A stretch of DNA of 64,000 bases from Anagrus nilaparvatae (Eukaryota > Arthropoda > Insecta > Hymenoptera > Mymaridae): assembly GCA_022575985.1 (NCBI GenBank), contig JAKSXM010000007.1:9798501-9862500 (forward strand), given 5' to 3'. Positions 56,650-64,000 of this stretch are shown here, in pieces. Under the pieces are notes generated by a model. The model made no database searches and was not told where the DNA came from. It saw only the letters and a program-made list of their open reading frames with translations. The translations under genes were made by a program, and so were the position numbers. Position 1 is the stretch's first letter. Every line of letters begins with the position of its first letter.

Positions 56650-58668
56650 ATGGCAAACACACAAATTGCATATTTAGAAAAACAACTGCTGGCTAAAGAG
56701 CCTTCAGTAACTAAATCGTTTGAAATTATAAAAGAGCACGCGGAAGGTAAATTCGAAATACCAAGCGATTCGGATATAAAAGTAGTTTTAGAAGCGTATC
56801 AAAATTATTACGAACAAAACACGAAAGTGTTAAAAGAGGAACTTGACGAGGAGGCGCGTGATCTTATTAAGGATCTTGCACATTTTATTCCAATACCAAA
56901 AATGAATGTATTATTTAAAGATAAATTTTTCGTCGAATTGTTTACAAAATTAAAAGATGCAAAAATAGAGCCATCAGTTTTAGCGGATATAATTATAGCA
57001 AAATCAGAAGAAGTTACTCAATATTCAATTTATACAGATTTTAGAGTAACTGAAATTCTTAAAAACTTTATAAAAGTAGATTCAGGTAAATTGTGCTCTA
57101 CAACTTATGATTACATTACATATATTTATGAAAAATTGCAATCTTTTAGTGGTAATTCGATCCCAAATGAATTCAAAAAGTTGTATAATAAATTAAAATA
57201 TTCCGTAGAAAATAAAGAACTACTGGAAAAATCTATGCAAGATCCTGAAATTTGTTTAGTGTTAAATGAGTTAAATCAAAAAGGTTTAGGTCCGGAGCAT
57301 ATAATAACGGCCTTGAGTTTGCATGAAACAGTTAAGATGGCGGAAACATTAAATATTGAAAAAAGCATTAGAAAAGATTATGAAACTCCTTTAACTTCAG
57401 GAAATACTAGAACTATAAGCTTTAATCTAAATGAGGAAATAATTAAGAATAGTTTGCATGGCAACCAAAATACTCCTCAAAATTATAACAAGTACGATAT
57501 TGAAAGCGAAAGTCTTAATTATGGTCAGAGTACCCAAAATCAAACACAGCATAGAGTCAGTGAAAATTGGCCTTCAACAATGTACCACACCCTTCCTAAC
57601 GAGAGCATTCCTTCTCCGTTTTTAAAAGTTCAAGTGGGGGGAAGTCAACAAAATTCAAAGCCCTCCACGTTTCCTCATTCTCAACAGCAAAATTTTCTAA
57701 ACCCATTGCATAATAGAAATACAGGTATAGAGCCCGACCCGAGTTCAATTTTTAAAAGAAATTATGAGTTGACAAAAATTAGGGCTTTGTCAATTAAAGA
57801 CGCCCTTGATTATATCCCAAAGTTTGATGGAAACAGAAATGAGCTGTCAAATTTCTTACGAGGGTGTAATTTAGCTCGTAAATCCATCCCCCCAGAGTTT
57901 GAGTCTCAACTTACAAAATTAATAGCAACTAGGATATCGGGGGCGGCAGCCGAGGCTATGGGAGAGAGGGTTTTCAGTAACATGCAGGAGGTTACAAGTT
58001 TTTTCGAGTTCATGTTTGGGAATTTGAAAACAGTTCATGAGCTATATGGCGAACTAGCACAAATTAGGCAGAAAGCAAGCGAAGATACCGTTTTATATTC
58101 GAATAGAGTCAAAATTTTAGGTCGGAATATTTTAAAAGCTGCAATAAATGACACAAATGTAAATTTTAAAGAAACCGAGATAGGATTAGATCGCGTTTTG
58201 CTGAAATATTTTCTACGAGGTATAAAACCAGAAATAAGAGTACGGTTAATACCTTGTGCAAACTTTGATGATACAATCAAAGAGGCTGTTGTAGTAGAGA
58301 AAGAAGTGGGAGTTTATGCGCAAGGCAACTCTTACGCAGGTGCGGCAGCAAATATCAGGTTAGTCACGAATAGCAATAATGACGGGGAGAAATGTGATAT
58401 TTGCGGTGGTGATAATTTAACCACGTCATGTGAAATTTTTAAGAAAGCATTAAATGATTATAATAAAAAAGCAATTGAAGTTAACGCGGTAAATAATAAT
58501 CAAAATCTTCAAACAAGAGTCAGTAGTGATTCTGAGGAAAGGCCAATTTGCTTTTATTGTCGAAAGAGGGGTCATTTAATTCGTGAATGCAGGAAACGTA
58601 TGTTTGATGAGCAAAGACGAAAAGATCGGAAATTGAAATCCGAAACTCAAAATTTAATAAATATTTAA
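56650..58668 (+). CDS. gag: Gag polyprotein, 672 aa, intact
   Basis: Structural protein that should assemble particles and bind the element RNA. The N-terminal about 300 residues are helical and charged (MANTQIAYLEKQLLAKEP, repeated Lys/Glu), followed by a Gln/Asn/Ser/Pro-rich linker (about 280-370). Residues about 375-560 match the Ty3/Gypsy capsid region: IPKFDGNRNELSNFLRGCNL, RISGAAAEAMGERVFSN, LYGELAQIRQKASEDT and YFLRGIKPEIRVRL. A C-x2-C-x8-C stretch (CDICGGDNLTTSC) precedes a true CCHC knuckle at about 634-647 (C-F-Y-C-R-K-R-G-H-L-I-R-E-C). It ends with a basic tail and stop; no pol frame overlaps or follows. The frame is undisturbed, fitting recent activity. Confidence 0.93.
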   Translation: MANTQIAYLEKQLLAKEPSVTKSFEIIKEHAEGKFEIPSDSDIKVVLEAYQNYYEQNTKVLKEELDEEARDLIKDLAHFIPIPKMNVLFKDKFFVELFTKLKDAKIEPSVLADIIIAKSEEVTQYSIYTDFRVTEILKNFIKVDSGKLCSTTYDYITYIYEKLQSFSGNSIPNEFKKLYNKLKYSVENKELLEKSMQDPEICLVLNELNQKGLGPEHIITALSLHETVKMAETLNIEKSIRKDYETPLTSGNTRTISFNLNEEIIKNSLHGNQNTPQNYNKYDIESESLNYGQSTQNQTQHRVSENWPSTMYHTLPNESIPSPFLKVQVGGSQQNSKPSTFPHSQQQNFLNPLHNRNTGIEPDPSSIFKRNYELTKIRALSIKDALDYIPKFDGNRNELSNFLRGCNLARKSIPPEFESQLTKLIATRISGAAAEAMGERVFSNMQEVTSFFEFMFGNLKTVHELYGELAQIRQKASEDTVLYSNRVKILGRNILKAAINDTNVNFKETEIGLDRVLLKYFLRGIKPEIRVRLIPCANFDDTIKEAVVVEKEVGVYAQGNSYAGAAANIRLVTNSNNDGEKCDICGGDNLTTSCEIFKKALNDYNKKAIEVNAVNNNQNLQTRVSSDSEERPICFYCRKRGHLIRECRKRMFDEQRRKDRKLKSETQNLINI

Positions 58669-58767
58669 AGAGTAAATTTAGGTATGGAATTAGTAAATAG
58701 TAATCAGAGTTAAGTAGAGAAGTTAGTAAATTTATTTAGTGGTTATTGAAAGTTATTCGTTTTACAG

Positions 58768-59295
58768 TAAAGGTCAGGAAACTGACTGGCCGTCCTAAAA
58801 TCAAGACTTAGCTCTTGAGTCGTTTTTCTTAAAGGTCAGGAAACTGGCTGGTCGTTTTAATTTTAAGATAAAGCTTATAATTCGTTTTACAGTAAAGGTC
58901 AGGAAACTGACTGGTCGTCCTAAAATCAAAACTTAGCTTTTGAGTCGTTTTACAGTAAAGGTCAGGAAACTGACTGGTAGTCCTAAAATCAAGACTTAGC
59001 TCTTGAGTCGTTTTTCTTAAAGGTCAGGAAACTGGCTGGTCTTTTTAATTTTAAGAGAAAGTTTATAAATCGTTTTACAGTAAAGGTCAGGAAACTGACT
59101 GGTCGTCCTAAAATCAAAACTTAGCTTTTGAGTCGTTTTACAGTAAAGGTCAGGAAACTGACTGGTAGTCCTAAAATCAAGACTTAGCTCTTGAGTCGTT
59201 TTCCTTAAAGGTCAGGAAACTGGCTGGTCGTTTTAATTTTAAGAGAGTTTATGAATTGTTTTTTAGTAAAGGTCAGAAAACTGGCTGGTCGTTTT
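58768..59295 (+). repeat. Nine-copy GAAA-tetraloop hairpin array
   Basis: GTCAG-GAAA-CTGAC or GTCAG-GAAA-CTGGC begins at 58773, 58835, 58898, 58961, 59023, 59086, 59149, 59211 and (as GTCAG-AAAA-CTGGC) 59272, a period of 62-63 nt. Five-base stems close a GNRA loop; the A-to-G change keeps a G-U pair. A second stem, TCAAGA..TCTTGA or TCAAAA..TTTTGA around loop CTTAGC, lies between them. The variants alternate in a three-monomer higher-order unit of about 188 bp. Confidence 0.9.
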
Positions 59296-59878
59296 AGTTT
59301 GTAAATAAAGCTCTTGATCGATTTATTATGTTTTAAATTGAATAAGTACTTATATTAGAAATAAAATTATTGATGAAGTTGTTAATCATTTGGTCATTAT
59401 GGTTATTGTTATATTGCTATTAAATCTGGTAAAGGACATGAATTATTTGTTTTTAGGATTAAGGAAAACTAATATTTGATGTTTAGCATTTTTCAGAAAA
59501 AAATTTTATGTCAGAAAATAATTACAAAATTAATAATGCTGTTAAGGTTATAATCTTTATTCGTAAGGCAGGTTATTACAATATATTAATCAGGTTCAGT
59601 AGTGGGAGTTTAATGAAGGATGCATGTTTTCCGTGACATCGGCCAATTTCCAAATCTTGTGAAAAATAGAGTTATCAGCTACTGGCATGAAGAGTACCAT
59701 CCTAAAAGAAATAAAATATGAATTAAAGGAGTTCTGAAATAAATATATTGATGCATTCGCTTTATCATAAAAGTTGGTTAAAGTAGCTAACAAGGAAGGC
59801 TAATCATTTTAGAAATTTAAGGTCAAGAAATGATTTCATGAGTTCAAAAAAAAAATATATTTTTTGTTTAAGAAAATT

Positions 59879-59902
59879 TCAGCATATCAGAGGATATGCT
59901 GA
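59879..59902 (+). repeat. Bracket hairpin, left copy
   Basis: TCAGCATATC-AGAG-GATATGCTGA: a 10-bp perfect stem with a 4-nt loop. An identical copy at 60898-60921 brackets the middle hairpin arrays. Confidence 0.9.
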
Positions 59903-59964
59903 GATTTTGGTAAAACATTTTTGTAAAAAAAAAAAAAAAAAAAAATTACATGTTCTTAAAAATG

Positions 59965-60101
59965 CAGAGCACATAAGAGATGGCTCTGTGATTTTAAGAA
60001 ATAAAGTTCAAAAAGATACCGAGCACATAAGAGGGCTCGGAGATTTTTTCTAAAAAATAAAATGTTCGAAAAAATGCCGAGCACATAAGAGAAGGCTCGG
60101 C
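59965..60101 (+). repeat. Three covarying GAGC/GCTC hairpins
   Basis: Stems CAGAGC/GCTCTG (59965-59988), CCGAGC/GCTCGG (60019-60040) and GCCGAGC/GCTCGGC (60076-60101) share the loop start ACATAAGAG. The stem bases change together on both sides, keeping pairing. Confidence 0.88.
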
Positions 60102-60146
60102 GATTTTCCTAAAATGTATATGTTCAAAAAAAAAAAAAAAAAAAAA

Positions 60147-60867
60147 TGCCGAGCACAGCACGAATATACGGCGTTTTTGATAAAATTTTTTTTTCTAAGT
60201 TTAAAAAAATTATTTTTTAACTAAGAGATTCGCCGTATACAACGAATATGCGGCGTATTTTAAAAAAAAATTTTTCTAAGTTAAGCTAAAAAATAATGTT
60301 ATTTTTTCTAAGTTAAGTTAAAAAAATAATGTTATTTTTCTAAGTTCAATTTTTTTTTACTAAGAGATTCGCCGTATACAACGAATATACGGCGTATTTT
60401 TTATAAAAATTTTTCTAAGTTAAGTAAAAAAAAAAAAAATAATGTTATTTTTCTAAGTTCAAAAAAATTATTTTTTTAACTAAGAGATTCGACGTATACA
60501 ACGAATATACGGCGTATTTTTTATAAAAATTTTTCTAAGTTAAGTAAAAAAATAATGTTATTTTTCTAAGTTCAAAAAAAAAAAAAAAAAAAAATTATTT
60601 TTTAACTAAGGGATTCGCCGTATACAACGAATATACGGCGTATTTTTGAAAAAAAAATTTTTTTAAGTTAAGTTAAAAAATAATGTTATTTTTCTAAGTT
60701 CGAAAAATTATTTTTTAACTAAGAGATTCGCCGTATACAACGGATATACGGCGTTTTCGATAAAAATTTTATTTTTCTAAGTTAAGTTAAAAAATAATGT
60801 TATTTTTCTAAGTTCAAAAAATTATTTTTAACTAAGAAATTCGCCGTATGCACACGAATATACGGCG
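60147..60867 (+). repeat. Six CGCCGTATA hairpins plus one hybrid
   Basis: CGCCGTATA-CAACGAA-TATACGGCG type 9-bp stems at 60231-60255, 60370-60394, 60490-60514, 60616-60640, 60729-60753 and 60842-60867, spaced about 113-139 nt, each preceded by CTAAG.GATT. The first has a G-U compatible change and the third one mismatch (GACG). At 60147-60173 a hybrid joins the GCCGAGC left arm to an ATATACGGC right arm. Confidence 0.9.
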
Positions 60868-60897
60868 TGTTTGATAAAAATTTTTTTTTAGTAAATG

Positions 60898-60921
60898 TCA
60901 GCATATCAGAGGATATGCTGA
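60898..60921 (+). repeat. Bracket hairpin, right copy
   Basis: Exact repeat of the 24-nt hairpin at 59879-59902, about 1 kb away in the same orientation. Confidence 0.9.
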
Positions 60922-60990
60922 GAATTTGAAAAATTAATTTTAAGTTTCGTTTGAAAATTTTCTAAGTTCAAAAAATATTTTTTTTAGAAA

Positions 60991-61228
60991 GCAGATCGCA
61001 TATTGATCGATCTGCGCGCGATAAAAATAATTATTTGTTTCAAAAGATTTTTTTTTAGAGAGCAGATCGCATATTGATCGATCTGCGAGCGGTAAAAATA
61101 ATTATTTTTTCAAAAGATTTTTTTAGAGAGCAGATCGCATATTGATCGATCTGCGCGCGGTAAAAATAATTAATTTTTTTTCGTTGTCAAAAGATTCTTA
61201 GAGAACAGATCGTATATGGAACGATCTG
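60991..61228 (+). repeat. Four GCAGATCG hairpins
   Basis: GCAGATCG-CATATTGAT-CGATCTGC at 60991-61015, 61062-61086 and 61130-61154, and a variant CAGATCGT/ACGATCTG at 61206-61228. Period 68-76 nt. Each is followed by GCGCGCG, GAGCGG or similar, making GC-rich islands in AT-rich DNA. Confidence 0.9.
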
Positions 61229-62088
61229 CGCGCGTGATAAAAGTATTTTTCAAAGATATAATAATTTTTTTTTTGGTTTTGATTATTCTACGATTCAAAT
61301 TTTTGACAAAGTCTTTAGTCAGAGTTACTCAAATTTTTTTTATAAATACTAGAACTTTGACAAAAATTTGGATAATTTAAAAGAAAATAGGTTTCAGTGC
61401 GAGTCAAGATACCTAAGACGGCATGGTACTATGAAGAAAAGTAACCTGTGTGTCCTCCACCGTGCCATAAGAAAAATCGTATAAGCCAAAGACGGCAAAG
61501 AAATTTGATAATCAAAAAGACATTAGAGGAAAAGAGACAGAAGATATAGAAGCAGACGTTAAAAATTTTAAAATATTATGATGTGCAGTAATATAAGAGA
61601 AAAATGTAAAGATTTAAGTCATAAATTTTAAATTAAAGGAATTGTTGTAATAAGTTTAGTTAGAAAAGTTAATGGGAAATCAAAATTTTTTTTTTGTAAA
61701 CATTAACCTAGAAATATAAACAGTACTTACTTCGCCGCTAGCTGCCTCCATAATTATTGTCAATTTTCAGAAATGGTAAAATAAAGAGATAAATTCTGTT
61801 AGCTTTTTCAATACACATTAATTTTAATAACAAATATTATTAAACACCTTGTATTTAACTCCAAAAGATATCACAATTTATGTTACACCACATGGGAGTA
61901 CATGTATACAATAAAAAAAAATATGGAGCGCTAAATTTAAATTTAAATTTTAAGATATTTGTTTATTTTGTTCTTATTTGTTTTAGGCTAAATGTAAATT
62001 TTTGTTTGTCAATTTTCGTTTATACATGTTATTTTATAAAAAATTTTGTTACAAATTAGTGCTAAATTACTTAAAGATCATTTTTAGA

Positions 62089-62118
62089 GAGCAGATTCCA
62101 CGTTGAGGAAATCTGCTC
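62089..62118 (+). repeat. Isolated hairpin related to the GCAGATCG family
   Basis: GAGCAGATT/AATCTGCTC, a 9-bp stem around a 12-nt loop. It keeps the AGAGAGCAGAT left flank of the family at 60991-61228 but has a different stem bottom on both sides. Confidence 0.85.
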
Positions 62119-62152
62119 CAGGATAAAATAATTAATTTTAATAAAATTTTTT

Positions 62153-62318
62153 GTGAAAGCACCTAGTGCTTTAGTTTTAAGGAGTGGAGAGAAAGATAGT
62201 TAACGTAAAATTAGGATAATTTTACTTTTTATTAATTGTGAAAGCACCTAGTGCTTTAGTTTTAAGGAGTGGAGAGAAGGATAGTTAACGTAAAATTAGG
62301 AAAATTTTACTTTTTAGA
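62153..62318 (+). repeat. Two 85-bp units with AAAGCAC/GTGCTTT hairpins
   Basis: AAAGCAC-CTA-GTGCTTT at 62156-62172 and 62241-62257, each followed by AGTTTTAAGGAGTGGAGAGA and then a GTAAAATT/AATTTTAC inverted pair. The two units are nearly identical. Confidence 0.88.
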
Positions 62319-62524
62319 TGAAAAATATTCAGTTAACCCCTAGAACTGAGCCAATTCAAATTTTTTTTCATCTAAATTAAATTTAAAGTGCTTGGAAGTC
62401 AAATTAATTTAACGTTTAGATTTTATTAGTAAATTTGAATTCGTATTAACTTTGATAAATTATACTTCGGATCTTGCCTACTATAAAATCTAAACAAAAA
62501 TTTGTTTTACAAATTTTTTCCATT

Positions 62525-62535
62525 AAGGAGGGAAG
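62525..62535 (+). promoter_or_regulatory. Polypurine tract
   Basis: AAGGAGGGAAG directly before the 3' LTR, the expected plus-strand primer. Confidence 0.9.
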
Positions 62536-63250
62536 TGTAACGTCAGGTCAAAACGACCCTAAATAAAAGGGTTATTATTTAATGTAGCCAAGGTCAACAG
62601 TTGCTTCATATCAAACATGACTTGGTAAAATATACCAAGCGTTATTAACGTAACACCTGAGCAAACATACATAAATATTTCGAGCACTTATCAGCTCAGC
62701 GGGCGTTGGCCCACGTAATCGAGACCTTGACGTAGAACTTCCCCCATAATTAAAAATAGCAATAGATTTGGTGACTAGACAAAACGCTCTTATCACTATA
62801 TATAGAGGTAAAATCCGAGGGGTCGCTCTCGCTTTTTAGCCGTGAATCCGTTTAGCTTCACGTTTCTGGTTGTGCCGTCCCGGTCTTCAGCTAGACATGG
62901 CTCTCTTTTATCTGCCAGCAATTACGCGATTAGTTCCGTTACAAATTCAGTGCCAGACGCTCGAAGTATACTTACCAATCCAAGTGATCTCAGTAGTTGG
63001 ACTTTAAAATAATTAGGACTTCCAGTTGGACTTTAATTAGTAATAGTAAGCAAGTTGTAAGTTATTATAAGACATTTTATAACTATAAGTAAATAATAGA
63101 AATAAAAGTAGTTATTAATTAATTATCTTAAATTGATTTGAACCTAATCCTTTCCCGCCGTTAGTGTCACGTAGACGCAAGGCTAAAAGGTATCCATTCG
63201 CATTAGCAATATTCTTTACAGGTTACAATAAAGTAAGTTTAGACGTAACA
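62536..63250 (+). repeat. 3' LTR, 715 bp
   Basis: Identical to the 5' LTR except C at 63199 (T at 55950). Confidence 0.97.
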
Positions 63251-63254
63251 AGAC
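63251..63254. repeat. Target site duplication AGAC (right)
   Basis: AGAC directly after the 3' LTR, followed by the rest of the host intron and its TTTTTCAG acceptor. Confidence 0.8.
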
Positions 63255-64000
63255 TAAGATTTTAAACTATTTTTCAGCTTCTTCTTATTGCAGCCTTCGT
63301 CGCTTTAGTCAACTCTAGTTATATCCCATCTGCTCCAGCTTTATCTGCTGCTGTAGCTGTAAATCCAGAATACAAAGCTAATCCCTCGTACAGCTTCGTC
63401 TATGATGTTGAAGATTCTTTAACCGGTGATGTAAAGCATCAAGAAGAAACGCGTGATGGAGACGTTGTACGTGGAAGTTACTCGCTCTATGAATCAGATG
63501 GTACTCGACGAGTTGTTGAATACACTGCTGATGGTATTAATGGATTTAATGCTGTTATACATAAGGAACCAGCTTCAGTTACTGTAGCTAGAGCTGCCCC
63601 AGCTCCAGTTGCAGTAGCTCCTGCTCCTGTTGCAGTGGCACCAGCACCAGTTGCAAGGATTGCTACCCCCATTACACATTCTTATCCTGTTCAATATCCT
63701 ACCAGATCTGTACATGCAGCTGCTCCAGTAGCTGTTGCTCCTGGTCCAGTAGCCCCTGCACCAGTCGCAGTCGCTCGAGCGCCAATAAACTTTGCCGCCA
63801 GATCTGTACATCCTGCTCCATTACCAGTTGCACCAGCCCCAGTCCCAGTGGCTCAAGTACCAAATAAATTTGCCGCAAGAACCGTTCATTCAAGCTCAGT
63901 ACCTATTCAGTTTGCGGCGAAGTCTATACAGCCTGCTCCATTAGCAGTCGCTCCAGCTCCAGTTGCTTATGAAACAAGATTCGCAACTCCAATTTTACGA

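Larger units (their letters stand above)
58669..62524 (+). other. Noncoding hairpin-rich region replacing pol
   Basis: About 3.9 kb with stop codons in all frames and at least six families of short inverted repeats listed separately. Between families lie unstructured A/T-rich linkers (for example TTTTTCTAAGTTCAAAAA repeated many times) and unique stretches at 59300-59870 and 61260-62080. In an autonomous element this interval would hold protease, RT, RNase H and integrase. Confidence 0.85.
55287..63250 (+). mobile_element. Gag-only non-autonomous LTR retrotransposon, 7964 bp
   Basis: Complete element: 5' LTR 55287-56001, primer site 56006-56023, leader, gag 56650-58668, about 3.9 kb noncoding hairpin-rich region, polypurine tract 62525-62535, 3' LTR 62536-63250, AGAC duplications outside. 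The LTRs differ at one base (55950 T, 63199 C), so insertion is very recent. There is no protease, RT, RNase H or integrase in any frame; the longest open frame after gag is about 71 codons. The enzymes must come in trans from a relative. It resembles the gag-only organisation known as TR-GAG in plants, with an unusual RNA-structure-rich 3' half. The gag type suggests Ty3/Gypsy affinity. Confidence 0.93.
55185..64000 (+). pseudogene. RR-2 cuticular gene split by an LTR element and frame-broken at exon 1; 3' partial
   Basis: Exon 1 is ATGGGTTTTAG followed by donor GTAAAT (55185-55195). Exon 2 begins at 63278 after TTTTTCAG and is open for 241 codons to the window edge. It encodes [14 protein letters not shown], then RR-2 ([45 protein letters not shown]) and a long AAPAPV/RSVHPAP tail. 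In six sister genes exon 1 is 12 nt (phase 0); here it is 11 nt, so normal splicing shifts the frame to a stop within about 14 codons. One missing A (AAG to AG) would explain it. Intron 1 (original about 120 bp) contains the LTR element 55287-63250 in the same orientation. Gly to Val in YSFVYD and Pro to Ser in ESDGTRR are also unusual. Alternative splicing (ATGG to an acceptor at GCAG|CC) would restore a frame but lose most of the signal peptide. It may be a young pseudogene or hold a base error. Confidence 0.75.

Noticed and set aside
59838..60053. 71-codon open frame after gag as a small accessory protein
   Set aside because: Contains a poly-Lys run from an A homopolymer and overlaps the hairpin repeats; no sign of selection for coding.
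58768..61228. Regularly spaced repeats resembling a CRISPR array
   Set aside because: The units are tandem or near-tandem copies without unique spacers, lie in a eukaryotic LTR element and have no cas genes.
63487..63893. Minus-strand open frames at the window end
   Set aside because: Antisense of the APV repeat tail of the last cuticle gene.

Overview
The window looks like nuclear DNA of an insect. It is very AT-rich (by eye about three quarters A+T), has spliced genes with GT..AG introns, and carries seven RR-2 cuticular-protein genes plus LINE, Penelope-like, LTR and foldback DNA elements. The species cannot be named from the sequence alone.

The backbone is a loose cluster of RR-2 (Rebers-Riddiford, chitin_bind_4) cuticle genes at about 1.8-2.5 kb (-), 12.1-13.5 kb (+), 14.3-17.1 kb (-), 22.7-24.4 kb (-), 29.1-30.0 kb (+), 51.8-52.4 kb (-) and 55.2-64.0 kb (+, runs off the window). 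All share one architecture: a 4-codon first exon (M-x-x-K/R), a phase-0 intron, then one exon with the rest of the signal peptide, the RR-2 domain and a low-complexity tail. They encode secreted chitin-binding proteins of the exoskeleton. Three of them (29, 52 and 55 kb) share an upstream sequence block, which suggests common regulation. One (14-17 kb) is about 914 residues long with a repetitive Gln/Asn/Glu-rich tail. The last (55-64 kb) seems to have lost its reading frame at the exon 1 junction and carries an LTR element in intron 1. A small four-exon gene for a Kazal-type serine protease inhibitor lies at 47.2-48.2 kb, with a decayed copy of its promoter and start 1.2 kb upstream.

The rest is mostly transposon-derived. 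A nearly complete non-LTR retrotransposon fills 31.65-36.5 kb (-), with an open endonuclease/RT ORF and a frameshifted ORF1 (PHD-like finger, coiled coil, zinc knuckles). Truncated LINE copies lie at 7.3-8.6, 28.0-28.5 and 54.3-54.8 kb. A Penelope-like GIY-YIG remnant is at 37.4 kb. Many foldback (inverted-repeat) elements are present, including a nested palindrome complex at 38.5-45.4 kb and a 49.0-50.9 kb element that contains a second element inserted precisely between AAA and TTT (Spy-like).

The most striking object is a young, complete but non-autonomous LTR retrotransposon at 55287-63250. Its 715-bp LTRs differ at one base, it has a 4-bp target duplication, and it has a single intact 672-codon gag. 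It has no protease, RT or integrase. In place of pol it carries about 3.9 kb of noncoding DNA with at least 25 short hairpins in several repeat families: a nine-copy array of GAAA-tetraloop hairpins at a 62-63 nt period, and families whose stems change by paired substitutions. This looks like a structured RNA module carried by a gag-only element and is the best candidate here for an undescribed system.
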